Positions 1 to 13,290 of a DNA stretch of 64,000 bases are shown here, in pieces; within the stretch, counting starts at the first letter, position 1, and every line of letters begins with the position of its first letter. The translations under genes were made by a program, and so were the position numbers. The notes under the pieces were generated by a model, which ran no database searches, had not been told where the DNA came from, and worked only from the letters and a program-made list of their open reading frames with translations. The stretch covers positions 9,440,652 through 9,504,651 of the forward strand of contig JAEMBT020000004.1 of the NCBI GenBank assembly GCA_018873245.2, read 5' to 3'. This DNA comes from Archegozetes longisetosus. Lineage: Eukaryota > Arthropoda > Arachnida > Sarcoptiformes > Trhypochthoniidae.

Positions 1-3000
1 AGAATCGATCTTAAAATTGAAGCTAGAATAAGAAGAGACCAAAATTGAATTTCTATTCAGAAATAAGCTAGATAGAGAGGCAGACATATAACTGTGAAGA
101 AGACTCTTCTTGTTGACGTTATCTTGATTTTCTCAGTACTACATTTGACTTTTTCAATAGCTTTAACGATCATTCGATAATGACCGGAGAGAATTGACGC
201 TCTGATAGGGATTGAAGTATTATAAAGATATCTTTGAACAATAAATAGAATGAAAGGCATAAGTGAATTTTCTCCATAATTGACAATTTCATGTTTGGTG
301 TTCTTATTAGAGATTTGATGTACAAATTATAATTAGCTCAAACCAATTAAGCCAATTTGGACGAGTATTCGTGCGGATAGGATATTGACTATTTCATAGA
401 ATTTTAATCATAATTCAATGTAATTTGTTATTAGACAACTGTTTTGTGCATTAAAATAAAATGATGCTCCACTACTATGAGTTTAATCAGTATGAGTCCC
501 GTTAGAGTAGATCTGCTGTTGCTTTCTAACTATCTCAATCGATGTTCAGATTATATCAAAATAATAATAATAATAATTGTTATGACTTCAATAAAGCTAT
601 ATTGATGAAATAAAGTTGAAATTTTGAAAAATATATGGCAATAAATACTGCAAAATTTGAAGCCATGACTAGAATGCGAAGCGGAAGTTCATAAAAAGAA
701 GCCCAAAAAGAAACGAGACTCGAGTCTATTTATTACTGTCTAGTATTTGATAGCATTAATGACAATTCACAATCGTCTTCAAGTATAACTTGGCTAAAAT
801 TTCAGGTTAAGTTTAATATAAATTTATAAGTTTAATATGAGTTTATAAAAGATTCAGATCTAAAAAGCAATCGAAGTTTTCGATATTATTTGGTACTCAG
901 CAGAAATAATATTAAATCTATACTTATGAGAGGAAAGATTAGTGTACTAAAAAAGCAATTTTTATTTTATAAAAAACTAATGTTCTCCAAAATTGGTCGC
1001 ATAATATGGCACACACTTAGAAATCGACAGCACTTAACAGCTTTCTTACATTACGTTCAAGTAATCAAAATTATATGCCTTTTTCTAAGCAAACCTCTTA
1101 TTTCTATGTCATTTTAACTTAAACTTTAATAATTACTCTTTCTTATCTTATAGTAAGTGTTAGAATGATTGAAAAACGAAGAATCTGTTTAGAAAAATGT
1201 GGATAATTTTGTCAACTTCAATGCTGTGTAAGAAAGAATGTTTGGCAGGAGTTAAATGCACAGCATATTAGGATAAAAGCTTGGAGAAGTGCGTCAAATA
1301 TATTTACAACATTAACGATATCAGACCATCGGTTTTCATTCGGTCAAAACTATTCTTACAGAGACAGGTCAGCTCATTATCTATTGTCAAGTTAACTTTG
1401 CACAAAATAACCTTCATCACTAAAAACTCTTAAGGGGAATCATGCAGTCCATCTTATATTGAGTGAAGAATAAAGTTCAAGTGTCAATAGGTTTAACAAT
1501 ACTTTCACTGATGATATAGGGAATGACACGACAGAATAGAAGAAACAGGAATTGCAATCAGAAGTATGGTTGATGTTTGAAAGTCAGGCCTAGACTACGG
1601 CTTATAAAGCAAATCAATAATTTGACTGAAACTTATGTTATAGCACTGGCGAAGGTGCATATGCGTAAAAGTTTTTATGGTTCTTTACAAGCTTTTTTAT
1701 CAAGAGAGTGTAATTGCTAAAATAGCATAGCATTCAAGTAATGGCAAAGTTTCGTTCCAAACTTAATCAAAATAGAAAGCACTACATTCAACTATATTTG
1801 TAACTACCATCACCCCTATATACTAGATAATCGATCCTCAAATTCCTTCTCTACTTTTGAATATCATTTTAAATCCGAAAATTCCGGCTCTATTCATAAC
1901 AACACCATTACTTCAACTGAGATGGATTTTCAGATTTATTATGTTGAAAAACATTACTCGTATTGTATTCTGAGCCAATATGGTACGCATAAAAATACTT
2001 CATAAATTCATTTACTAGACAAATATCTTTATTTTTAAGTATCTGAGCATTAATGCTTCAAACTTGTACCGCTTTCAGTAAATTTCAGTTTCTCCATAAA
2101 TCCATCTAATGTTCCCTTAAGGCTTGTTAGAAAATTTGTGCTCAAAGTCACGATACGCTCTGTGATTTCAAAGAGCAACATCTAATTTGTTACAATGTTT
2201 TCGTTGACTGATTTCACTCAATTCAAGAATTTAGATGACTCTCAGTCTTTCATTCTTGGATAATCTCATTATTTATGGCATCAACCAATGATTACATACT
2301 TTTACAATGGGATCGAGATTTTAATTGAAGAGTTTGTTCAATTAAATTCGAGCCTATTTTGAGTGAGTAGCTCTCCAAAAAATGTGATTTGAAAAAAATG
2401 ATCTCACTCTTCTGAATATAAGTCACGTTTCTATTTATTTTTAAGAAACCTTTATTTTATTGAAAATCCAAGAAATAACAGATTCTTTTTATGTTCGATT
2501 ATCGATCCTCGTCTAAATTATTGAGTTTGAGCATTAGATAATGGTTGAGGTCAAAGATAGTTTGACATGACTTACAGATAATCGATTAGATTTTAAATCA
2601 TATTAAACATTTGGCACAGATTTAGCAAAACAGACATAAACTCCATACGCATTATGAAAAATGAATTTTTAGCGAAAATTCGTCCTTTAAATAAATAAAA
2701 TAAACGAGCTTTTAATGCATCATAATGAATTTGTTGAGAAATGAGCTCAACGTTGGCTGTGACTCAAATTTGAAGTTTGATATAATGACTGGCACTCGTT
2801 ATTAGTACAACATTTCTTATTCTCTCACCAAAAATTAGTTCACTGAGTACACTTTTCAAACTAAACAACTTCACTAATTAAATCATTATGATAATCATTG
2901 ACAATCTACTTCATCTCTAAGGACTTTTTGTCATTTCAAGTAATCGGCAAAGTGTCAACAATTTGATTATGTCAACAATTTGATTAACTTATTAAAAAAT

Positions 3001-6000
3001 AAGAAGTTTCAGTCTAGTCATGTTGACCTTGGTTAAAAGAGTTTATATGATTCATAAATTTTTTATTATTACTTTATTAATGTTGTAGTTGTTGAATAAT
3101 TAAATAGTATTAGTCTGAAAAATATTCTTATTTAACTGAGAACAAACTTCATCTCAATTATTCTTAAATCCCATGAAGCAAATGGTCTCATTCTTCAAGT
3201 TACTCTATTTAGCTATAAAAAAAAGTGTTTTATTCTGTTTTCGCAGAACAATCACTAGGTTAGTAATAAGAAAAGATGTAATTAATGCAATTTTTTATAA
3301 TTTTTATTGGAACCACTTAAACATTTTACTCTACCTGTACTCAGAGGCAATAAATTAAACTGTAAAATTAAATTTTTTGTGGTTTTGTTTAATAAGTCTT
3401 TGTTTGGGATGAGTTTATTTTTTAATTCTAAAATAATTCAATTTGTTTTCCTAATGTTTTTGTTTTTTCTTTTCTCCATCCTCTTTTACTTTCTTACGTC
3501 TAACAACATCTACTGAAGACCTTTTAGAGATCTTTCTTGAACTTTCTATAATCAAATAAAAATACATTTCAAAAAATGAGCCAAAGATATCGTATGACTG
3601 AGAAAAAAAACTTTTATCGTAACTCGATTTAAAGTTATGACTTTTTGGTATTTTGCTCGAATCCAAATATAATTAATAACTATTGAGAGCAAAAGAGGAA
3701 AGAATAAAAATTCTACATCAGCTCAAAACAAAGTCAATCAAATTGTATGTGAAGACCAAACTGAATATTTTCAAACTTATTCGACATCTCACTCTTTCTA
3801 CTAATTTAGACATTGGTAAAAGAGTATTAGAAGTTATAGACAAAGTATTTAAAAGTACAAATGAGCTTATTTCAGGTTATAATCAGAGTTGTTGATTAAA
3901 TTGATTTCTTAATATGAAGCTTTAGCTATATACCAGTGAATAAGATTTAACTAAAATTATTCAAACTTAAGTGAATTGTTTCTAAAATAAACGAACAAAA
4001 TGGTTGTGAAAAACAAGTTTGATTCTTCTAGTATTTGTTCAAATATTGTTGATTATTTTGAGGACGTGATAGAATTGCTTAATTGAAATTGTTAGTTCAA
4101 GCCTAATGACAAGTTGAAATAAGTCCAGTATTCCAGTATTGAACTGAATTTCTTAGTAAAAACTTTCATAAAAGATTTAGAAATTCAGCGCGTGTTTCAA
4201 ATTGAAGTGCATGGCGACTATATATCAGTCTACTACATATTAATTGAAGTACTAAATTGAATGAGAAAATCAAATTTATTGAATAAATTTACTGCTATTG
4301 AAGGGATTCTATTGGAAGGAAAGCTCTCGTTGTAATACTGTTGGCTTTAGCGTAATAGAATGAAAAGAACTAAAGTTTACATTTCATTCAATGAATATAA
4401 CAATTTAGAAAATTGAATCACACCTCAAATAGGTACTAATATTGAAATTAGTTTCTCCATTTAATCAATATTGAAATGGCCTAAATAGTATTTATCTCTC
4501 AACAACTGCCAAAGTATTGAACATAAGCTTTCTGAATTTGAATCCAACTCTAATTTAAGCTCAACACTAATGAATGATTGAAAGTATGAAATGAAATAAC
4601 GATCCAATTTTGTAAAGCTTTACAATGTTGAACATATTCAATGGTATTGAAATGTTACAATTTATTACTCTTATTGAGGAAGTAAAGTTGCGAAAACTTG
4701 TTTTCTAAATAATTGATTACTGACCGTCAGTAATAGTTGTGTTTTCAGATTAGGAAAAGTTATTTGACGCTAAAATTATAAGTTAATGGGAACTGAGTTT
4801 ATTTTCAACGAGTCATTTATTATACCTCTCTATGGATTCTCTGCTGACACTTTAATTTTGTCCAGCAACTCTTTAAGGCAACGAACAATTACTTCAATTT
4901 TGCACTTTAGTAAGCTTAATTCTCAAAATTCATTCCATAATTTATTATATTGAGCATGGCAATTCTAACTTCAGACTTTCTTTCTCCACCAAAGCTTTAC
5001 GAGTTTTATTGAATTTGTGAAAAATTATATAAATGCTTAACTTATTCATTACAGTTGCAAACTGTTTATGTTGAGCATTCGTCAAATTAAAAGTTGAGAA
5101 ATATGTTGAGTTAAACATATGTGAAGTAATATGAATTGGGGAAGAAGGGAGACCAAAAATGGGTTGATCAAAATTATAAAAGCTATTCAGTATTACTAGT
5201 AATAAATAATAATAGTTACATATTGTCAAATTTGTCATTTCTAGATAAGAGTAATAAAACTTGTGATATATTTCAAGTTTAAAGTTGAAATTTTACGAAT
5301 AGTTCTCTAGTTGTATAGAAAACTTGCGACAACTATATATTATTTTGAATATTGTGCTTGTCCTATAAATCAAGTTTAATGTGGAAGTTAATAGCAAAAA
5401 ACCAGTTAATAGTAATGTTGAAGTAATAGTAGAAAAGATTTTAGGAAAACGCTACCATCAGCTCCACCACAGTTAATTTAACTCCAAACTATTTCTAACA
5501 CATTCAAATACCACAATCACATTAAACAACACTAACATTCTATACAAACATCAAACATTTTAGTCTACTTGTTTAACATAGAAAAACATTTTTGAATTTG
5601 TCAAGTAAACCAGAGCAGAATGTTGCTCTTATACATTTAGGCCTTTCGTAAGGTTAACACATTGATTCAATGCGACACACATTCTCATACGAGTGATAGA
5701 CTTTAATGCGTACTCCAATACCAATTGCTATACCATAACACAATTTTCATATATAATTGACATTTGGATTTTTATTTATTATACTACTCATTATTACAAT
5801 TTTCGACTTTAATTAGAAATGATTTGCCTACAAACAAAAGCACTCTCCAAGCAATTACTGAAAAAGTTGCGTGTATTCAACGAATTGATAATTATAATAA
5901 TTAGATCCGAAGTTTTTAATCGAAAAAATAATATTTCATTGATTTAGGAAATGAAGGCATAGCTTGACGGAGCCTCATGTTTATCAATAGTCGGATTATG

Positions 6001-7177
6001 AATATTTACGCTTTACTAAACGTGAGCAATGTTGGTTCATTAGTATCCTTTCGCATGTTTAGAGCTTGTTTTCCAGCATTTAACAGTTACACATAAATAT
6101 CTCAATTAATTGCATTTGTCTATGAACGATGGTCAAAATGGATTATATTCACAAAATCTCTGGACTGTAACAACTTCTAATAACTCGATTTGTTCTAATC
6201 AACAACTTTTTTCGCCCATCTACTAAGCAAATAAAAGGATTTATCAAATAGTGAATGCGTTCACTGTTTAATCCATGTTTTCATCATATTCTTATGAGAG
6301 AAGAACAAATACATCACATTTGCCCAAACAATGAAAAGCATAGCTCAAATCATTTTTATAGCTGTGTTTGTCTAATGTTTGGCAATTTAGCTGTGGTTTA
6401 AAACAAAGTTTTTAAGTGATAAATCGCATTATAACTTCTAAAACATCTGTATATTACAAGAGAATAAGGGAAATAAACTCAATAAACTGATAATAAATAC
6501 ACATTGAAACTGCCAAGCACTTCATTGATTACACTGATTCGGATCGCCAAACGGTGATTCATGAATCACATCTCACTCAGGTTCCATTATTTTATTCTCA
6601 TTAAAATGTCTTATCAGCTAATACCATTGTCTTCTATTGTTTGATGCTGGAACAAGAGTTTGTTTTTAACAATATTCTTGTAAGCATTTCAGTGAAATGA
6701 TGACAATTTTGAGAAAGAGTGAGACGTAATGTAGCAGAAAAATGTGTACTGTTTAAGCAAATCTAGACTTTTATCCAAATAAAAGGTGTCTCTATTTATG
6801 ATTGAAATAGCAAACAATATTTCAAACTAACTTAACTATGCATAAGCCATAAAGACTTAATCTTATTTTGCTCACAACAATTCCTTATTGAATGAGTTGA
6901 TATTTTGTTTGAAGATATGTTTTGGAGAAAATGTCTCACAGGCAGAAGATTTATTCTGCTTGGAACAAAAAGTGAAATAACCCGTTCAACTTTATTATGA
7001 TTTATGTTGAGCCCCATACTCTGACAACTAGTTTTCTATTAGATATAACTTACGTTTCCATTGTTTCTCTCTCATCTCAGTTCAGCTGTTTCATAGCTTT
7101 CAATCAGTTATTTATGATTTGATCAGATTTCATTTCTGTTCGATCAAATATTTCAGTATTTCTCAACGTATTTCATG

Positions 7178-7250
7178 AGTTTTTCAGGAGTTTTTCAGGA
7201 GTTTTTCACAAGTTTTTCACAAGTTTTTCACAAGTTTTTCACAAGTTTTA
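7178..7250. repeat. Tandem repeat, 11-bp unit, about 6.5 copies
   Basis: The unit AGTTTTTCA(GG/CA) is repeated about six and a half times. The first copies end in GG and the later ones in CA, so the array seems to have expanded in two steps. The period is not a multiple of three, so it is unlikely to be coding. A short open frame over it is incidental. Confidence 0.85.
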
Positions 7251-9037
7251 CGAAAATGCAATGCACTTTCTCTAATGAGTTTTTGGTAAATTACAAAAGC
7301 TTTTGTTGCCAAGAAAGCTTCTGCAGTGATGTAATGTTATTCGTTCGGGACATTAACAATAATTATTATATTTGTTTTATTGTATTTAATACTACTTTGA
7401 CTTAACTAAATAATAGTAGAATAAGTTGTTGGAATAATTGAACGGTTAGCTTTGCATTAGTAATCGTACAGTTTAGTAAAATGCGTTAATATAATTTCAT
7501 TACTCACCTCATAAACTGCTAGTAAACCATGCAAATCGTATTTAATATCTAAATCTTTCAACTTAGACAACCAACCAGTAGTTGAACTTTTTCTGACCAC
7601 TTCGATCACTATTACTATTAATATTACAATTTTATTATTAATGCTTAGATCACCAAATAGATTGCCAAATGCTATTCCACTAAACTTTAGTCACCAGTCA
7701 ATAGTCAAGTTCGAGAATATATCAGTCAAATTGAAGGTCGATTAGGAAACTAAGTTTAAACTTGTTGATAGCGTGTAATTAAGTTTTAGTATTTTATACT
7801 ATTATTGGACGAGTAGTAGATGCGAATTGTTGGTGTGCCACAAACGGTTGTAAGAGAACGGTTTGGAATTTGATGAGCTTCTGATGCAATGTGCCTGAAA
7901 TGGAGCGCAAGCGTGCACTTACACCAAAACAGCTATACTAAAACATCATACACTCTTCAGCTATACTATAACATCATACAGTCTCCCATTCAATCAATAG
8001 CCTAATGAATGAGAGAAAGAAGACCTGCAAATATACTTTTCGCACGCAAATAGAGTCGCTCTTTTTAGAACTAACTATTTTTCATTCCAGATTTGCAATG
8101 CTTCGTATTGCAATTTAGCCTAAAAGGCATTCCCTATTGTCTTTCGGGACTACACATATATTGTCGTTTGTTGAAATAACACAAACTGACTGTCTATACT
8201 TTTTAATGTGATATCGTTTTTGTTCACTGCATATTGAATTACAAAGCATGAAGTGAACTATCGATGAAACCAACCTTAGACAGAATGCACGGAATTCTAA
8301 TCAAATACAGACTTTTATGCAGTAGTGAGCGCTTGATAGCCTATTATTCTGTTAAGAGATAACAACAAAGCTATGCCAAAATCCTGCAAAATCTGATAAG
8401 TTAAAGACTAAGGAAACGGCAATTTGAAGTCTAGGAATACTTGTTTACTTTGAGAAATTGGACCAAATTTTTCAAAGTAAGGTAATGAATAGTCATGAAA
8501 CATTGTTATAAACTGACATTCTATATAATGAATGTAAGAACATATATATTATTAATTCTGAGAGTGAAAATGTATATTATGAGCCTATTTCGCAATAGAC
8601 ATACAATATAAAACAAGAATGACTCAAATATTGAACAATTTCATAATCTCATGAATAGACATGAAATGTAATAAAAATGTAAAGTACATATCAAATTGAT
8701 TCGCAAAGTTTATATGGCTTAAGTGTAGGACATGTCCTTACAACTGAATAAATTGGATGAAAAACAGTCTCCTAGAGAATTAAGTTGACAAACTTTTAGA
8801 AAAGTGATTTTTTAATTTACATTTTCAAATATTAGAACATTTTCAGACTGAAATCTGATGAGCTTAACTTGAACTTTTCAAATCTATCCGACAATAAGTT
8901 GAGTCTCAGTAAACTCCAGATTCTTCAGATTATCACTAATGGGAAAGAATGCACTCGCTTGTGAAAGTTTAGCCCATTCGGCCTAAAATAAACGTTAATT
9001 ACTATTAGATAATGATTAATGCAATGTAATTAGTTTG

Positions 9038-9041
<4 letters not shown>

Positions 9042-9103
<62 letters not shown>
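9042..9103. repeat. (GA)31 microsatellite
   Basis: An uninterrupted GA dinucleotide run of about 62 bp. It is one of five GA/CT tracts in the left half of the window. Such tracts are common microsatellites in arthropods and can bind GAGA-factor-like proteins. Function here is not shown by the sequence. Confidence 0.95.
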
Positions 9104-9106
<3 letters not shown>

Positions 9107-9762
9107 AGACTTATCTGTGGCAAGTGTTTTTGTGATTTTTCACTTTTTGTCCTAATTATTTTCAACTACCGCTTCAGATTATTATTTTGTGTAATTAGTG
9201 GATAATCGCTACTAGTCTTACACACATTTATATTGTTTACTCAAATCTGGTCCTGTTATTAACTAATAGTTTATCAATTGGCTCTTCTTTAATGGATTTG
9301 CTTGAATACAAGCTATACAGTAATGCGTCGATATTATTAAACTTCATTATAGTGAGTTCTCGATTAAGTAAGAGCACTTATCCTGTCCCAACACATACTA
9401 TTGGACTAATAGTTACCTCTTCATAGTAAAATGTCATTATACCCAGTGTAAATGATCGTCGGTAAGCAATTGAAAATATAGAGGTATTGCTGTATAACTT
9501 GTGGCGCACTCAAAGTAATAACGAATATGAAATCTAGAAATGAGAAAATGGTTTAGAGAAATAATGCAGTCTCTAAAGTATTGTAAATTGAAAAAATAAA
9601 GTTTAAAACTTTGGTAAGTGTAGGCATAAAAAGTTTAATGTTATACTAATTCTTATTTATTCATGAAAAACATCCATTTGTTGAATGAGCATAATTTAAG
9701 TGAATATTAAGAAAGCTTTTAAAGGCCTTCTCTCTACAATAGTTTTATTAAATGCTATTTCA

Positions 9763-9791
9763 ATATATATATATATATAAATATATATATT
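9763..9791. repeat. AT dinucleotide tract
   Basis: A run of alternating A and T, interrupted once by an AAAT step. It is self-complementary and could form a hairpin or cruciform. Confidence 0.85.
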
Positions 9792-10195
9792 TCCATTACG
9801 TTCGGTCCTATCACTCAAACATTTTCTAAGGCTTCATATAAGTAATGATTATTCTTAAGAACATTATACATCTTAATGTGTTTATTAAGCAATTTATTTG
9901 TTGGAACATTTATTTGGTAAAAGATTTATTTGAGTTGATTTTGCAATTTAGAGGCACATTCTTTAAGCTGAAAGGAGATAAAGGAATGAGTGACTTGAAT
10001 GAATCAATTGGTTTTATAATCAAATTCTGTTATGAGCTCTATGTCTAATGTGATTACCCTCTATTTCAAGATTGGATCAATTTTCTTAATACATGAGTCG
10101 ATTGATTTTTGCATATCTTTTAATCTTGCGCAAAAAGACAATTATTCCAATTCTTTGATTGACAATCACGTGACCAAAGTCAAAAAGTTGTATAA

Positions 10196-10447
10196 ACCGT
10201 ATTTCAGAGAACTTTTATTTTTTCTTCAAATTCACTGCAGAAGTTCAGACCTCATGAGACTGTTCTGTTTGATGAGAACGAACATTTCTTCTCTGTAAGT
10301 GATTTTTGCGGCACTAATTTGGTGTCGAAGCAGATTCATTGTCTAGAAGTTAAAACGACCATTAAGTTAGCGATTGAAATGCAATGGAATCGTGTGCAGA
10401 CTCTTCAAGAACATGGTGTTGAGTTTAGCGCAACAGAACGAAGATAG
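10196..10447 (+). pseudogene. Possible orphan terminal exon or decayed coding fragment, unrecognised
   Basis: A stop-free frame runs from 10,196 to a TAG at 10,445-10,447. A plausible 3' splice site (TTTTTTCTTCAAATTCACTGCAG) ends at 10,240. From there the frame reads about 68 residues of protein-like composition, beginning KFRPHETVLFDENE and ending FSATERR. The stretch is visibly richer in G and C than its surroundings. An AATAAA lies about 95 bp after the stop. I do not recognise the family. In the 400 bp upstream, candidate frames are broken by stops, so no convincing preceding exon was found. It could be the last exon of a gene with distant 5' exons, a pseudogene, or a chance open frame; length alone does not exclude chance. 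Confidence 0.3.
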
Positions 10448-10542
10448 AAAAATGCAAACAGAATTATTTCCCTTATCATCTTTTGGATAGATTTTCAACA
10501 CATTTTACAGAATTTGTTGTGTTTATGTGTAAAACTTATTTA

Positions 10543-10548
10543 AATAAA
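10543..10548 (+). terminator. Candidate polyadenylation signal AATAAA
   Basis: AATAAA followed by a T-rich stretch, about 95 bp after the stop of the possible exon at 10.2-10.45 kb. It is meaningful only if that exon is real, since AATAAA is frequent by chance in DNA this AT-rich. Confidence 0.25.
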
Positions 10549-13130
10549 ATCCTTTTGTCTCTAACTCGTAAATATTTAAATTGTTTAGCCAATTCATGTA
10601 GGATTAAAGCTATTGAAAGAATGAATTTACTAAATCAATAAAAGTCTAGAATAAAATATGAATCATATTTGCGTTGTTTTAGCCAGTGCAAACTGTCTCA
10701 AACTTATATCTATCGAATTGCACTCATTTTCTTTGCCTATAATAAAATTTGTTTTGTTTTTCATTTGAGGAAATCAATATTATGCCATCCATTCCCTCAA
10801 TTTCGGTCAAACAAATGTATTGCTGTGTTATATATAGAAAATACTGCATAACTCACTCTGTAATAGTTTCATTACTGAACAAACTCAGGCAATCTTACCA
10901 AATAGGAAAATATTACCCTTTAAAACTAGAAATTCCAGTCTATCAATAGTGCGATAAATAAATTGAAATTTTAAATTTGTTTGGCATTCTCGTGAATGTT
11001 TGAAATTATTCTTTTTATTTAGGAAACATCGTGGGATCAGTTCATAAAGTGCTATCTACAATGTTATTTGAGTTGGAGATAGTAGTTTTATTGCACTCTA
11101 AACACGAAATATTGTTTATTAACTGTTGGGATACGATTTTCTCACACTTACAAGACTAACTGATCAAATAATAATCTGAAAGTAAATTCAAGTCTATTTA
11201 AATTCATATAAAAAGTTGCAACACTCGAAGCATATAAACAGGAGTGTTAGTCAACAGATGTTGACAACTAAATAGAAGCAGATAACTGAAAATGAAATAC
11301 TTGATTAGATGAAAGCTCCTGTGAATTCTCAAACTTAGATTGGATTCGGTCGTTGGTAAAGAATTTCGAGCACATCAACTAAGCATATGATCTATGAAGT
11401 CGTTATTTCGAGTTAACGACTGAATTTGAACGACGTATAGAGTAATAATCATTAGAATCCTATTGATAAAATTAGAAATAAGGTTGCAGGTCGTTAGCAT
11501 TACATGAAGAAATTCTTAGAAATTGTTCGATCTGAGAAACTTGCGAGTAATTGCTTTGTTCATGAAACCAGTTGACTCAAAAGAGCTAAAGTTGACTTAG
11601 ATTTGAATTAAATGATAGAACGAATGTAATTGCCGAATGAAAATTTCAAATGGTTTATTCTTCATCAATTTATTCTAGAAATCATTTTTTCCATTGTACG
11701 ATATTATCGGATATACTTTAGAAATGAAGGCAAAATCTAGTTTCACGCTCGCAGCAAATGATTGAATATATCCGATGGATATTGAATGAGAAATCCCTTA
11801 AAACCCAAGAAATATCAAAGGAATCAATTTTGACGCAAAGCTTGTATCTTTACGCCCTCGTTATCAAAAGTACACGAACTAAAAACCAAAAAACGAGCCC
11901 AATGTTGAAAGTATTTAGAAAAGGAAAAAGTTATTAAATTTCAGAATAAAGAATTTGCTCAATAAGAATGGGATTTTACAAAATAAATGTTTAGTTCTTC
12001 TAGATTCTTATTTTCAACTTAAAGTATTTACAATCCATTCTGTTTTGTTATTGTTCAACAAATATTTTGTTGTTTAAGACGTAAGAAATCGAAACTTGTT
12101 AACCCATTGTGAACAATATTGACAGTCATTGAAATATAAGTCAAATCTATATGAAAAAAGAAAGACCAGTAGAGAAGAGGAAATTACAAACTATTTGGAT
12201 GCAATGGTTCGAAAGAGCTATGAATGCAGTCTCACGTCATATTTGAACAATATCTAAATTCTTGAACTACCAAAATCGATTTTATTTATAAAATGTTTCA
12301 TTCAAAATTTCGAACCAAGTGTTTGATTGAATTTGACTCATATTTTTTTCGACAGAATGAGAAACAATGACATGAATAGAGGATTTTATTCATGAGTGAT
12401 TCCATTTTAGTGGTAGACTTGAAGCTATCTTAATCCAAGAATTCTTAAACAATTCTAAACTCTCATATGAATTCCTGTTTCAATCATGAGAAAAAATCTC
12501 ATGTCATAGAACAATTGATCCGCAGATTACAAAATCAAATCTCAGCACTTATTAAGAAATACTAGTACTGAGAGCTTAACTAAAATATCTTTTAGACTTT
12601 GAAATTAGAATTCTTTCAGATAATGGGATTGCAAGATACAAGACTTGTTCGACACTCGGAATGGTTGGCACCATCTATATTCTCATATTGCGTTTAATCG
12701 CATCAAGGTCTAGCAATTCACTAACTTTTCGCCAAAATTTGTTTTAAGCTATTTGATTCACACGTTCATTTGATACGGACAAAGAAACATTACAAACCTT
12801 TAAAATGTTGATTTAGCATTTGCTCAAACAACATCCAAGTTGATTGGAATCTCAAATGTGTATGCCATAAGAATAATCAGGTTCTGGGTACACTTCACCT
12901 CACTCACATTTCAAGACGTGTTTAGATGAATGATAACTAAAAAGAGCCATAATATAACTGAATTTTCTGTTAATTACAAAATTTGCAATTAGTTTGTCGA
13001 GAGAAAGCTAACATTTTTTAGGTATCTGCTATTCATTCAACTCGGATCACTAACTTTTGCTATCCATATATTTTGGTATATACTTTTGATATATTCCATA
13101 CTTAAGCTTGAGTTTTCACTAATAATATCA

Positions 13131-13290
13131 GCCGATGCCGCCATCTATCGTATAGGGTTGAAACTAAAATAGACTGTATCCAGAATTTCACATACTTGGT
13201 TAAAGTTTAACAGATTCTCGAAAATCCTCAATATTCTGTAGTAGAATTTTGCCAGTAATGCCTGAACACTAGCGCCTGCGCTACTTTTAA
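13131..13290. promoter_or_regulatory. GC-containing motif cluster, possible insulator/CTCF-like sites
   Basis: Two unusually GC-containing motifs sit in AT-rich DNA. One is GATGCCGCCATCTATCG at 13,134-13,150. The other is the palindrome TAGCGCCTGCGCTA near 13,269-13,282. The minus strand of the first reads AGATGGCGGC, and the second contains GGCGCTAGTG; both are loosely like parts of the CTCF consensus. This is a motif resemblance only. Confidence 0.15.

Larger units (their letters stand above)
1..10195. other. Gene-poor AT-rich stretch
   Basis: No recognisable coding exon, RNA gene or intact mobile element is visible here. The open frames present are short and rich in K, N, I, F, L and Y, as expected from AT-rich noncoding DNA. 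Sub-features listed separately are an 11-bp tandem array near 7.2 kb, a GA tract near 9.07 kb and an AT tract near 9.77 kb. Around 3,450-3,900 two weakly protein-like frames occur. On the minus strand a Lys/Arg-rich tail follows an acceptor-like TTTTTATTTGATTATAG. On the plus strand there is a K/E-rich frame of about 70 codons. Neither resembles a family I know. The stretch is probably intergenic or intronic. Confidence 0.6.

Noticed and set aside
4945..5238. 97-codon minus-strand frame
   Set aside because: Its composition is dominated by F, N, Y, I, S and L as in random AT-rich DNA, with no splice context and no family resemblance.
7178..7250. CRISPR-like direct repeats
   Set aside because: The 11-bp units are contiguous without spacers, and the window is eukaryotic.
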